From: Arthrobacter sp. NicSoilC5
GTDB lineage: Bacteria > Actinomycetota > Actinomycetes > Actinomycetales > Micrococcaceae
DNA: 64,000 nucleotides
Direction of reading: 5' to 3'
Assembly (NCBI RefSeq): GCF_019977395.1
Contig: NZ_AP024660.1
Coordinates: forward strand, 3,596,001-3,660,000
Numbering within the stretch: position 1 is the stretch's first letter; every line of letters starts with the position of its first letter. Below, piece after piece: positions 25,857 to 34,701 of the stretch. The notes beneath the pieces were generated by a model. That model saw only the letters and a program-made list of their open reading frames with translations. It searched no databases and was not told the DNA's origin. A program made the translations under genes and the position numbers.

Positions 25857-26396
25857 TCAGAAGCCCACGCCTGCAAACGCCAGGGCCTGCCGGATCAGGC
25901 CGCCGCGGCCGCCGGAAAACTCCATCTGGACGCCCGGGCTGAGGACTTCCTCCGGGGTCATCCAGGTCAGCTCCAGGGCGTCCTGGCGCGGCTCGCACTC
26001 GCCCGTCACCGGGATCACGTAGGCCAGGGACACGGCGTGTTGCCGCTCGTCCGTGAAGCCGGTCTGGGACGGTGCCGGGAAGTATTCGGCCACCGTGAAC
26101 GGCACGGGGCTCAACGGCAGCTGCGGGAACGCCAGGGGGCCGAGGTCCTTTTCCATGTGCCGCAGGAGGGCGGCGCGGATGGTTTCGCGGTAGATGACGC
26201 GCCCGGACACCAGGGAACGCACCATGGTCCCGTCTGCGTCCGCCTGCAGCAGCGTGCCCACTTCGTTGACGTAGCCCAGCGGGTCCAGCCGGACCGGTAC
26301 TGCCTCGACGTACACCATGGGCAGCCGCCCCCGTGCCTCAAAGAGGTCTTCTTCAGAGAGCCAGCCGGGATTCGGGTCAGGTGTGCGCACGTTCAT
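25857..26396 (-). CDS. Nudix-like (DUF4916) protein with degenerate Nudix box
   Basis: A 179-residue protein of the DUF4916/Nudix-like type. The Nudix box can be aligned as G-x5-E-x7-R (GRVIYRETIRAALLR), but the following catalytic E and EE positions read H and KD. Hydrolase activity is therefore doubtful. It starts 9 bp after the stop of the upstream VOC-type gene, so the two form an operon. The role is unknown. Confidence 0.75.
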   Translation of the reverse strand: MNVRTPDPNPGWLSEEDLFEARGRLPMVYVEAVPVRLDPLGYVNEVGTLLQADADGTMVRSLVSGRVIYRETIRAALLRHMEKDLGPLAFPQLPLSPVPFTVAEYFPAPSQTGFTDERQHAVSLAYVIPVTGECEPRQDALELTWMTPEEVLSPGVQMEFSGGRGGLIRQALAFAGVGF

Positions 26397-26405
26397 GCTT
26401 AAGTT

Positions 26406-27158
26406 CTACCCCATGGGGCGCCGCTGGGAGATCCACACCGTGGCGGGCGCGTTGGGGCCGCCGGCATCCGGGTTGGCTACGTGGAGGGTGCTTCCAAACG
26501 CCTCCTCGGTCAGGCTGGCGGTGAGGCCCGCGGCGGTGAGGCGCTCCTGCAACGGTTCCAGCCCGCCGTCGTATTCGAAACCCAAGCCTGACCTGGGCTG
26601 TCCGGTGGCCGGCCGAACCAGCAGGACGCCGCCGTTTTTGGCAGTGAAGTCTGCCGTCTCGTCATTGTCCGTCACGGGCCGGGGGCGGGCGCCGATGTGC
26701 AGCAGCGTGCGGACGGCCCCCTCCGGGTCCGCGGTGTACCAGACCGCCGCAACGGCCAGGGCGGGATCGGCGTCGGCGCACTGGGCGAAATGGGCGGCCT
26801 TGTCCGCCAGGAAGCTGAACCCGTCAGGCGCGCTGATCCGGCAGGCGTCACCGTGGTCAGCAGTGACGAGTTCGGCCGGTCCGGCGCCTTCCGCCGCCCC
26901 TTCCTGTGGGGACTCCTCCTGTGCCGACAGGTTGGTGCGGCGGGCGAATTCGGCCACGTCTCCCACTTCCACCGCCAGCACCGTCCGGCCGTCCTGACCC
27001 GAATCCGCCTCCGCGGAGTGGAGCGCCACGCGGCCTGACGCCGAATCAAAGACCTGCCACCCGCCGTCGTCCTCTGTCTGCACCATCCCCAGGGTGGTGA
27101 GGAGCTGCTTCCAGGACTCGGTGCGCGAGGTGAAATGGACGGGGCGGACTCGGAGCAT
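26406..27158 (-). CDS. VOC-fold (glyoxalase/bleomycin-resistance-like) protein
   Basis: A 250-residue protein built of two beta-alpha-beta-beta-beta VOC halves (about residues 1-110 and 130-250; MLRVRPVHFTSRTESWKQLL at the start). The metal-binding residues of true glyoxalases are not clearly conserved, so it may be a binding protein. ATG 27158 is preferred to upstream starts because the fold begins there. It is first of a two-gene unit with the Nudix-like gene. Confidence 0.75.
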   Translation of the reverse strand: MLRVRPVHFTSRTESWKQLLTTLGMVQTEDDGGWQVFDSASGRVALHSAEADSGQDGRTVLAVEVGDVAEFARRTNLSAQEESPQEGAAEGAGPAELVTADHGDACRISAPDGFSFLADKAAHFAQCADADPALAVAAVWYTADPEGAVRTLLHIGARPRPVTDNDETADFTAKNGGVLLVRPATGQPRSGLGFEYDGGLEPLQERLTAAGLTASLTEEAFGSTLHVANPDAGGPNAPATVWISQRRPMG

Positions 27159-27263
27159 GGCGTTGTCCTCAGGTGGCGGATGGATCTGTAGGGCCATGAT
27201 GCCACGCGAAACCGCTCTGCACACGGAGCTTGTGGCACGGGATTCCACGGGCAGAATTAGCCC

Positions 27264-27866
27264 ATGGCCACTGAGCTTGAGGAACTGCTGCTGCCCGATG
27301 CCGCTGCCTGGCGTGCCTGGCTGGAAGTGAACCACGGCACCAGCCCGGGGGTGTGGCTGGTGCTGCACAAGAAGGGCGGGACGGTGACGGGCCTTGACTA
27401 CGCGGCGGCCCTGGACGAGGCCCTGTGTTTTGGCTGGATCGACGGGCAGGGCCGGCGCCGGGACAGCGAAAGCGTGTTCCAGCGGATGACGCCGCGGCGC
27501 CCCCGGAGCGTCTGGTCGGCGCGGAACGTGGGGCACATCGCGCGGCTGGAGGAAACGGGCAAGATGACCGACGCCGGCAGGGCGGCGGTGGAGGCCGCCA
27601 AGGCCGACGGCCGCTGGGACGCCGCTTACGGCGGTCAGGCTGACGTCGAAGTTCCCGCAGACCTGGCAGCAGCCATCGCCGCCAACCCCGCCGCGCAGGC
27701 AATGTTCGATGTCCTGACGAAAACCAACCTGTTCTCCCTGGTGTACCGGACGAATTCGGCCAAGCAGGCAGCCACCCGGGAGCGCAGGATCGCTGGCTTC
27801 GTGGACATGCTGGCGCGCGGTGAGACGCCGTATCCGCAGAAGAAGCGCCCCGCCGGGCAGGGCTAG
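27264..27866 (+). CDS. YdeI/OmpD-associated family protein
   Basis: A 200-residue soluble protein of the YdeI family. Diagnostic features are the N-terminal SPGVWLVLHKKG, then ALDEALCFGWIDGQ, and a basic RRRDSESVFQRMTPRRPRS stretch. The C-terminal helical tail ends in lysine/arginine-rich sequence. Family members have been linked to peptide resistance in Bacteria, but the biochemical role is unsettled. ATG 27264 follows a short leader divergent from the VOC gene. Confidence 0.85.
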   Translation: MATELEELLLPDAAAWRAWLEVNHGTSPGVWLVLHKKGGTVTGLDYAAALDEALCFGWIDGQGRRRDSESVFQRMTPRRPRSVWSARNVGHIARLEETGKMTDAGRAAVEAAKADGRWDAAYGGQADVEVPADLAAAIAANPAAQAMFDVLTKTNLFSLVYRTNSAKQAATRERRIAGFVDMLARGETPYPQKKRPAGQG

Positions 27867-27938
27867 TGCCGGCTGTGTGACGCCCGGGATTCTGCTCCCG
27901 CGGGGCTGGCCGGTAAAATTGACGGTTCACTTGCGCTG

Positions 27939-27968
27939 GTGCCGTTCCCCGAACCCGGGGGACGGCAC
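27939..27968. terminator. Hairpin between the YdeI-family and GH32 genes
   Basis: GTGCCGTTCCCC (27939-27950) pairs with GGGGGACGGCAC (27957-27968) as a 12-bp stem with one G-U pair and a 6-nt loop. It could terminate the YdeI-family gene or lie in the GH32 leader, 30 bp before the start. Confidence 0.5.
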
Positions 27969-27998
27969 TTGTGCGTTCAGCGAGGGATTGACACCGCC

Positions 27999-29666
27999 AT
28001 GCCCCCCAAAATTCCGGAAACCGTTCCCGCCGCCGTTCGGCGCCGCCCCGTCCTGTGGGCCCTGGCGGCCGTGACGGTGCTGGTGCTGGCCGGGTTGCTG
28101 GTGCTGGGCGGCAACATCCAGAGGGACGGCGGGCAAGCCGGAACCCCGCAGGCCGGTACCGGGCAGAGCGGTACCGGGCAGCCCGGTGATCCGCCGGCAG
28201 CCGCCCCCGCGGACGATCCCGGCTACCGGCCCGCGTACCACCTCACCCCTGACCAGCACTGGATGAACGATCCGCAGCGGCCCTTCTTCCTCGATGGCCG
28301 GTGGCACTATTACTACCTCTACAACGCCGACTACCCGGAAGGGAACGGCACCGAGTGGTTCCACGCCACCAGCACGGACCTGGTGCACTGGAAGAACGAA
28401 GGGGTGGCCATTCCCAAGTTCCGCAACGGCCTGGGCGACATCGAAACCGGGTCCGCGGTGGTGGACACCGAGGGGACAGCAGGATTCGGCAAGGGGGCCG
28501 TGATCGCCGTCCTCACCCAGCAGCACGACGGTGTCCAGCGCCAGTCCCTGTTCTACTCCACCGACAAGGGCTACAGCTTCCAGGCCTACGGGCAGAACCC
28601 GGTGATGGAGAACCCCGGCGCCGAGCATTGGCGGGACCCCAGGATCATCCGGGACGAGGCCACCAACCAATGGCTCATGCTGCTCGCGGAGGGCCACAAG
28701 ATCGGCTTCTACACCTCCCGGGACCTCAAGCAGTGGACCTACGTTTCGGGGTTTGGCCAGGAGGGGCTGGGAATCCTCGAGTGCCCGGACTTCTTCCAGA
28801 TGGACGTCGACGGCGACCCCGCCAAACGGACGTGGGTCCTGGCAGCGAGCGCCAACGGGTCCGGGGAGGGCCGCACCACCGGGCTGGCCTACTGGACCGG
28901 CAGCTTCGACGGAAAGGCCTTCGCGCCGGACGGCGGCCACCAGTGGCTGGACGGCGGGCCGGACTTCTACGCGGCCGTCACCTGGGATGACCCGCGGCTG
29001 GACGATGCGCAGCGGAAGGCGTCCCGCCACGCCATCGGCTGGATGAACAACTGGGCCTACGCCCGGCAGCTCCCCACCGGTGACTGGTACGGGTCCGCTT
29101 CCGTGGTGCGGGATATCAGGCTGGCGTCCGACGGCGGACGGCCGGCCTTGGTGTCCGCGCCCACCGCCGCGCTCCAGTCGCTGGAAGGGGATCCGGTCCA
29201 GTTGCCCGGCGGCAGCATCGGTGGCGGGACGGCACTGCCGGTTCCGGACAGCGGCGCCTTCAAGGCCGACGTCGAGCTGGCCAAGCCCGCGGACGGGACC
29301 GGTGAGGTGCGGCTGCTGCTGCAAAGCGGCGGCACCACCTACGCCACGGTGGGCTACGATTTCGCGGCCGGCCGGGCCTTCGTGGACCGCGGCGGCGATG
29401 CGGCGGCCGGCGGGAGCGGCCTGGCGGACCGGGAGGACGCCCGCGGCGAATACCGGCAGGCGCGGTCGGTGGACGCGCGGCCCACCGGGGACGCCGTCCG
29501 ACTCACCGTCTACGTGGACAGGTCATCCGTGGAGGTCTTCGTGGACGGACAGGCCCTGACGTCCCTGGTGTTTCCGCCGGCGGGCCCCAGGGAAGTGCGG
29601 CTGGCGGCCGACGGTGCCGTGTCACTCCGGCACGGCACCGTCACGCCGCTGGCCGGCATCCGCTAG
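27999..29666 (+). CDS. Glycoside hydrolase family 32, membrane-anchored fructan hydrolase
   Basis: A 555-residue GH32 enzyme (levanase/inulinase/invertase family). An N-terminal membrane anchor or signal helix covers about residues 20-40, followed by a Gly/Pro/Ala-rich linker. The five-bladed propeller shows the nucleophile motif HWMNDPQRP (residues 87-95), WRDP near 210 and the acid/base motif ECPD near 260. A beta-sandwich follows (about 400-555). ATG 27999 is used; an upstream GTG at 27939 is in frame. The canonical NDPNG is NDPQR, a variation within the family. It probably acts on extracellular levan, inulin or sucrose. Confidence 0.92.
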   Translation: MPPKIPETVPAAVRRRPVLWALAAVTVLVLAGLLVLGGNIQRDGGQAGTPQAGTGQSGTGQPGDPPAAAPADDPGYRPAYHLTPDQHWMNDPQRPFFLDGRWHYYYLYNADYPEGNGTEWFHATSTDLVHWKNEGVAIPKFRNGLGDIETGSAVVDTEGTAGFGKGAVIAVLTQQHDGVQRQSLFYSTDKGYSFQAYGQNPVMENPGAEHWRDPRIIRDEATNQWLMLLAEGHKIGFYTSRDLKQWTYVSGFGQEGLGILECPDFFQMDVDGDPAKRTWVLAASANGSGEGRTTGLAYWTGSFDGKAFAPDGGHQWLDGGPDFYAAVTWDDPRLDDAQRKASRHAIGWMNNWAYARQLPTGDWYGSASVVRDIRLASDGGRPALVSAPTAALQSLEGDPVQLPGGSIGGGTALPVPDSGAFKADVELAKPADGTGEVRLLLQSGGTTYATVGYDFAAGRAFVDRGGDAAAGGSGLADREDARGEYRQARSVDARPTGDAVRLTVYVDRSSVEVFVDGQALTSLVFPPAGPREVRLAADGAVSLRHGTVTPLAGIR

Positions 29667-30952
29667 GCGCCAGCCGCGCTGACGGCCGCCGCGGCCTCCA
29701 GCGTCATCCATGCCTGGAGCTGGGTGGAAAGTTCGACGGCGGCGCCCGGCGGATACGCAGCGGCCGCCGGTTGGGCGGCGTGCAGCGAAAAGATGCTCTT
29801 GCCTTCCCGCCCGGCTCCCGCTTCGCCCGGCCCCACGGGGCGCCGGCCGGACCAGAACGCTTCAGCGGTGTCGGTCACCAGCCGCGCGGCCGTGGCGCGG
29901 GTGGCGTCGGGAAGCCGGCGGTCTGCTGCGGCGAGCGCCAGGTAACGGCAGAGGATCCCGGTGAAGAGGCCGCCGTCGCCCGTTCCCTCACAGCGCAGCA
30001 CTGAACCACCGGCGCCGGCACCGGGGCCGGAACTGTCCGCCGGGACGGTCAGCAGCCGCTGCACCGCGTCCACCAGGACCGCGGCCCGCGCCAGGTTCGC
30101 CTCGCCCCCGAGCTCGAGGAGCGCACCCAGCACCGGGCCCTGGTTGTAGGTGTACACCGCACGTTCCAGCACAACCTCTCCGGCGGGATTCAGGCGTGCA
30201 CCGTCAAGGTAGAGGGCCTGGTCCGCGTCAAAGAGCGTGGCGTCCAGCCAGTCCAGCAGCGCCTGGGCCTTGGCGTGCTGGCCGGTGCGGGCATAGAACA
30301 GGGCCACCGGCGCCGTGGCGGGAGTGTTCTTGAAGTCCCGTTTCTTGCTCCAGAACGTCCCGCCGCCCAGGTCGTCGGTGCACGCGGCGTCGAACTGCAG
30401 CGCCAGCGACGCACGGACCACGGCGTTACGGCGGCGTCCTGGACGCCGGGTCTCCTCAGCCAGGTTGTCCAGCCGAAGGGTTGCCAGGGCAAGCCACGCC
30501 ATGTCGTCGTAATAGCTGTTCACGAAGGTCAGGGCGTTGCGGAGCCTGATCCCGGTGACCAGCCGTGAGGCCAGGTGCCCTGCGCTGGGCCGGCCCGGGC
30601 CGTTGAACCGGGCCGCGGGGGTGGCACCGCCGCCAAGTTCCCGCCGCCCGGTGTCCACCAGGCAGTCAACGTAATGCGCCTGCCACCAGTAATGCCAGGG
30701 GAGGGCCAGGGACGCGGCCGGCCGCATCCGGCGGAGCGCGGCACGCCACCGCGGCCCCGGCTGGGTGCCGGGCTCCTGCTCCGGCATTGAGGGGGTGGGC
30801 TGATCGGCCGCATGCCGGCCCTGCCACAGCACGGCGCCCAGGTGGGTTCCGGGCAGGAACAGCAGTTTCCGGCCGAACAGGGCGGTCACGGAACGGGCGG
30901 CGTGGTTCGCCCGGTCCTGCCAGATGGTGGGGGAGGTGCTGCTGGACGTCAT
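29663..30952 (-). CDS. Glycoside hydrolase family 76 (alpha-1,6-mannanase type)
   Basis: A 429-residue (alpha/alpha)6-barrel protein. The family's catalytic pair is seen in NSYYDDMAW (Asp149-Asp150). No signal peptide is visible, so it is probably cytoplasmic and may act on imported alpha-mannan oligosaccharides. ATG 30952 is used; ATG 30961 is also in frame. The 3' end overlaps the convergent GH32 gene by 4 bp. Confidence 0.88.
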   Translation of the reverse strand: MTSSSTSPTIWQDRANHAARSVTALFGRKLLFLPGTHLGAVLWQGRHAADQPTPSMPEQEPGTQPGPRWRAALRRMRPAASLALPWHYWWQAHYVDCLVDTGRRELGGGATPAARFNGPGRPSAGHLASRLVTGIRLRNALTFVNSYYDDMAWLALATLRLDNLAEETRRPGRRRNAVVRASLALQFDAACTDDLGGGTFWSKKRDFKNTPATAPVALFYARTGQHAKAQALLDWLDATLFDADQALYLDGARLNPAGEVVLERAVYTYNQGPVLGALLELGGEANLARAAVLVDAVQRLLTVPADSSGPGAGAGGSVLRCEGTGDGGLFTGILCRYLALAAADRRLPDATRATAARLVTDTAEAFWSGRRPVGPGEAGAGREGKSIFSLHAAQPAAAAYPPGAAVELSTQLQAWMTLEAAAAVSAAGA

Positions 30953-31025
30953 GCCGTCCACCCTAACCGGGCCGCCGGAGCCGGGAGGGCAGGGAACCGG
31001 GGGTGCGTGCGGCGGCGCCGGATTT

Positions 31026-31045
31026 CAGTTAACATGCATTAACTG
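31026..31045. promoter_or_regulatory. Candidate operator for the SDR/acyl-CoA dehydrogenase operon
   Basis: CAGTTAA (31026-31032) and TTAACTG (31039-31045) are perfect arms with a 6-bp spacer (CATGCA), 48 bp upstream of the operon start. The AT-rich palindrome stands out in this GC-rich region and resembles TetR-type sites. The regulator gene is not in the window. Confidence 0.6.
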
Positions 31046-31092
31046 TTGCCCAAGGCCGTGCCGCGGCGTGGGACACGCATCAAGGAGGATGT

Positions 31093-31887
31093 ATGGACAT
31101 CAAAGGCAGCGTCGCACTGGTGACAGGCGGGGCGTCCGGGCTGGGCGCAGCCACCGCGCAGAGATTGTTCGACGCCGGCGCATCCGTCGTGCTCGTTGAC
31201 CTGCCGTCCTCAGGCGGCCAGGCAGTGGCCGACGAACTCAACGGCCGCGCCGCAGCCGGCCAGTCCGCCGTCTTTGCCCCCGCAGACGTGACCAGCGAAA
31301 CGGACGTCCGGGCCGCCGTCGGGACCGCCGCAGGGCTGGGACCGCTGCGGATCGTGGTGAACTGCGCGGGGATCGCCACCCCGGGCAAGGTCCTGGGACG
31401 GGACGGCGTGCTGCCGCTGGAAACGTTCAGCAAGGTCATCCAGGTCAACCTGATCGGGACTTTCAACGTCCTGCGCCTGGCGGCCGAGGCCATGGTGGCC
31501 ACCGAGCCCGCCGCCACCCCGCTGGGCGGCCCGGAACGCGGCGTCATCATCAACACCGCCTCAGTGGCTGCCTTCGACGGGCAGATTGGCCAGCCTGCAT
31601 ATTCCGCTTCCAAGGGCGCCGTGGCCGCCATGACGCTGCCGATTGCCCGCGAACTGGCGCGCTCGCTGGTCCGCGTGGTCACTATCGCCCCGGGCATTTT
31701 CGAGACTCCCATGATGGCCGGCCTGCCCCAGGAAGCGCAGGACTCGCTGGGGGCGCAGGTTCCGCACCCGTCCCGGCTGGGCAAGCCCGCGGAATACGCC
31801 AACCTGGTGGCGCACATCGTGGACAACGCCATGTTGAACGGTGAAACCATCCGCCTGGACGGCGCCATCCGGATGGGACCGAAATGA
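31093..31887 (+). CDS. Short-chain dehydrogenase, 3-hydroxyacyl-CoA dehydrogenase type 2-like
   Basis: A 264-residue SDR. The NAD-binding motif is [12 protein letters not shown] (near residue 10), NCAG follows, and the active-site Y-x3-K is YSASK (near residue 169). The sequence resembles the HSD17B10-type group active on hydroxyacyl-CoA or hydroxysteroid substrates. It precedes an acyl-CoA dehydrogenase with a 4-bp ATGA overlap, so together they probably carry out beta-oxidation steps. An AAGGAGG precedes the ATG, and a candidate operator lies 48 bp upstream. Confidence 0.9.
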   Translation: MDIKGSVALVTGGASGLGAATAQRLFDAGASVVLVDLPSSGGQAVADELNGRAAAGQSAVFAPADVTSETDVRAAVGTAAGLGPLRIVVNCAGIATPGKVLGRDGVLPLETFSKVIQVNLIGTFNVLRLAAEAMVATEPAATPLGGPERGVIINTASVAAFDGQIGQPAYSASKGAVAAMTLPIARELARSLVRVVTIAPGIFETPMMAGLPQEAQDSLGAQVPHPSRLGKPAEYANLVAHIVDNAMLNGETIRLDGAIRMGPK

Positions 31888-33089
31888 GCGCGCCGGACGT
31901 ATCGCAGCTGCCGGCGGCGGACTTCTTCGCCGTCGAAGCAACACTGGACCCGGCCGAACGGACCAAGCTCGCCGAACTGCGGGACTTCCTGGCCGCCGAG
32001 GTGGCACCCTACGCCGGGGACTGGTGGAACAAGGCCGAGTTTCCCGCGCACATCCTGCCCAAGCTGGCGGCCCTGGAACTGAGCACGCCCGTCCACCGCG
32101 GCTACAGCCATCTCTTCGCCGGGCTTGTCATTGCGGAGATAACCCGGGTGGACACCTCCCTGGCCACGTTTTTCCTGGTCCACCACGACCTCTTTGTCGA
32201 GTCCCTGCACACCTTCGGCACCGACGACCAGAAACAGCGGCTGCTGGCCGACGCCTCGGAACTGCGCACCACCGGCGCGTTCGCCCTCACCGAACCGCTG
32301 CACGGCTCGGACGTGGCGGGCGGCCTGGAGACCCGCGCCCGGCGGATCTCCTCCACCACGGGAGAAGCGGACGACGCCGGCGACACCTGGGTGCTGAACG
32401 GGGCCAAACGCTGGATCGGCAACGGGACGTTCTGCGACTACATGCTGGTGTGGGCGCGGGACGAGGCGGACGGCTCGGTGCGGGGCTTCATCGTGGACGC
32501 CACCCTGCCGGGGGTCAGCCGGAGCAGGATCGAGAACAAGATCGCCCTGCGCACTGTCCAGAACGCCGACATCGAGTTCCGCGACGTCAGGATTGCCGAG
32601 GCGGACCGGTTCGGCGGGATCAGCAGCTTCGAGGACACCAAGGAACTGCTCCGCAGCTCACGGATCATGGTGGCCTGGCAGGCGGTGGGCCAGCAGCTGG
32701 CGGCCTTCGACGTCGCCCGGCAGTACGCCGTGGAACGGCAACAGTTCGGCCGCCCGCTGGCCCATTTCCAGCTGATCCAGCAGCAGCTGGTGACCATGCT
32801 GGGCAACACCGTGGCCAGCATGTCCATGATGGCCGGGATCGCCAGGCTGCAGGAGGAGGGCGCCGCCGGCATGCCGCAGGTGGCGCTCGCCAAGTCCTAC
32901 CTCAGCGCCCGCATGCGTGAGACGGTGGCGCTGGGCCGGTCCATCCTGGGCGGAAACGGGATTGTCACCGATTACCGGATGGCCAAGATCTTCGCCGACG
33001 CCGAGGCCATTTACACCTATGAGGGCTCGTTCGAGGTGAACACCCTGATCGTGGGCCGGGCCATCACCGGGATCTCAGCCATTTCCTGA
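31884..33089 (+). CDS. Acyl-CoA dehydrogenase, glutaryl-CoA dehydrogenase-like
   Basis: A 401-residue FAD-dependent acyl-CoA dehydrogenase with the usual helical-beta-helical domains. [11 protein letters not shown] is the flavin/substrate loop and [19 protein letters not shown] (near residue 375) carries the catalytic glutamate in the position used by the glutaryl/isovaleryl group. Its start overlaps the stop of the dehydrogenase gene. The substrate is unproven; short branched or dicarboxylic acyl-CoA is plausible. Confidence 0.9.
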   Translation: MSAPDVSQLPAADFFAVEATLDPAERTKLAELRDFLAAEVAPYAGDWWNKAEFPAHILPKLAALELSTPVHRGYSHLFAGLVIAEITRVDTSLATFFLVHHDLFVESLHTFGTDDQKQRLLADASELRTTGAFALTEPLHGSDVAGGLETRARRISSTTGEADDAGDTWVLNGAKRWIGNGTFCDYMLVWARDEADGSVRGFIVDATLPGVSRSRIENKIALRTVQNADIEFRDVRIAEADRFGGISSFEDTKELLRSSRIMVAWQAVGQQLAAFDVARQYAVERQQFGRPLAHFQLIQQQLVTMLGNTVASMSMMAGIARLQEEGAAGMPQVALAKSYLSARMRETVALGRSILGGNGIVTDYRMAKIFADAEAIYTYEGSFEVNTLIVGRAITGISAIS

Positions 33090-33101
33090 GCTTCCCGGGC
33101 G

Positions 33102-33956
33102 CTACGCGGGGTAGGGCTCTTTCTCGCCGGCCTCCACCCGGATGTCGAGGCTGTTGTTCTTCACCGGCATGGGGCAGGTGCCGTAGGGGGTGAAGGCGCT
33201 GGGGTAGTTGATGGCCCGGTTGAAGTCCAGCACCACGGAGCCGTCCGGCCGGGGCCTGGGGAGGGAGAGTTTCCGCCACTCGTCCGTGGTGTCGCCGTTG
33301 GTTTCGTCGTGGAATGTGACGGTCAGGGCGCCGAGTTTCTCCTCCTCCGCCTGCAGCCGGAACTCGTGGCTGCTGCCCGGGAGGCGGAACACCACCTCGC
33401 CAACGCTGCGGTGCACGCCGTCAACCAGCGGGTTCGCGGTCCCGATCGGCACATCCACCGGTGCCGGGTACGGTTCAAACCGGCCCGTCACCTCCCAATC
33501 AGGGTTGTACGGAAAGGTGGGCACGCCGTCGAACTCCTTAAAGACCGGCGATGCCGCGTCCCGGGTCCGGATCGCATACCGGCCGCCGCGCATGGCCAGC
33601 TCCACCACCACCTGGTCACCGTCCGGGCCGCCGAACTGCACCCACATCAGCGACTCCTCGTCCGCCAGGACGGCGGACACCGTGCCGTCCACCTTTTCCC
33701 CTGTCTCCACCAGCGTGAGCCCGTCCGACGGAACCGCGGTGAGGAATGCCGTCGTACCTTTTGTTGCACCGGCGCCGTCCGTGGACCACAGGCCCGGGGC
33801 ACGGTCGATGGCGGCCGGTGCGTCTTCCAGCCACTGAAAGGACGTGAGGGTCAGCCAGCCGTGCGGCGTTGCCAGGGCCTTGTTGCGGTTGGCGCGGAAG
33901 CGCTGCCAGCGCTCCTCCCTGGCGGCTGGAGCGGTGGCTGCTGGCGTGGTGGTCAT
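33102..33956 (-). CDS. DUF1684 family protein
   Basis: A 284-residue soluble protein. The sequence HGWLTLTSFQWLED near the N-terminus, then VDGVHRSVGEVVFRL, and a C-terminal RAINYPSAFTPYGTCPMPVKN are typical of the DUF1684 family. The function is unknown. ATG 33956 follows GGAAC. The 3' end is 12 bp from the convergent acyl-CoA dehydrogenase. Neighbours give no clear pathway. Confidence 0.88.
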   Translation of the reverse strand: MTTTPAATAPAAREERWQRFRANRNKALATPHGWLTLTSFQWLEDAPAAIDRAPGLWSTDGAGATKGTTAFLTAVPSDGLTLVETGEKVDGTVSAVLADEESLMWVQFGGPDGDQVVVELAMRGGRYAIRTRDAASPVFKEFDGVPTFPYNPDWEVTGRFEPYPAPVDVPIGTANPLVDGVHRSVGEVVFRLPGSSHEFRLQAEEEKLGALTVTFHDETNGDTTDEWRKLSLPRPRPDGSVVLDFNRAINYPSAFTPYGTCPMPVKNNSLDIRVEAGEKEPYPA

Positions 33957-34036
33957 GGTTCCTTCCGGTTTCGTCTGCCCCCGCTACAACCGCCGGCCAG
34001 GCATGTTCATTCCACCGCTGATTCCTTTATCCGGGG

Positions 34037-34588
34037 TTGAATGGAGACGTGGACATCCTTGCGGGAGTGAATCGGGAGTGGCTTGCCGCGCTCACCTGGC
34101 TGGCGGCCGCCCTTGCCGCCGCGGGCGTCCTGGCGTGGCGCCGGCGGCGGCCGGACCTCGCAGCGCCCGCCGCCGTCGCCGTCTTCATGGCAGCCAACGT
34201 GGGCGCCGGCATCTACGTCCTGAACCACCTCGCGGACGGGCGCTGGGGCGGGGACGCTCAGGCGAAACTCGCCCCGCCCGAACTCTCCGGGACCCCCGTC
34301 GTGGGCCAGTTCCTGCAGCCGCTCGACGGAGCCATGGCAGGCATGGCCGGCGGCGTCAACGATTTCATCGACTTCAGGGCCGCGTTGCCGGTGGCACTGG
34401 ACTTCTTCGCGGCCGCCGGCTGGGCGCTGGCCCTCCTGGTGCCGCTGCTGCTCACGGCTGCCGTGGTCCAGGCCGGGAGGGCCCGGCGCCGCACGGCGGA
34501 GGCGGCCGCCTGGCAGGACGAGGTGCAGAACCTACGGGCTGAGCTCGACGCCGTCAAACGGCATGTGGGGTACCGCGACATCTTGTGA
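34037..34588 (+). CDS. Small membrane protein of unknown function
   Basis: A protein of up to 183 residues with three membrane segments (about 15-35, 45-65 and 125-150) and a soluble charged C-terminal helix (about 155-180) that may be a coiled coil. The central loop is glycine/aspartate-rich. The start is uncertain: TTG 34037, GTG 34049 and GTG 34067 are all in frame, and none has an ideal Shine-Dalgarno. No family was recognised. It precedes ppc by 113 bp. Confidence 0.6.
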   Translation: MNGDVDILAGVNREWLAALTWLAAALAAAGVLAWRRRRPDLAAPAAVAVFMAANVGAGIYVLNHLADGRWGGDAQAKLAPPELSGTPVVGQFLQPLDGAMAGMAGGVNDFIDFRAALPVALDFFAAAGWALALLVPLLLTAAVVQAGRARRRTAEAAAWQDEVQNLRAELDAVKRHVGYRDIL

Positions 34589-34701
34589 GACGGATTCCAC
34601 TGACCCACGGGTCCGGGGGTAGCATCTTTAGCTAGTAACGTGGCTCACAGTATCCAGCGCAGTGTACGAGCCAAGTCCAAATCCCTCGAAAGATTGTTTC
34701 A

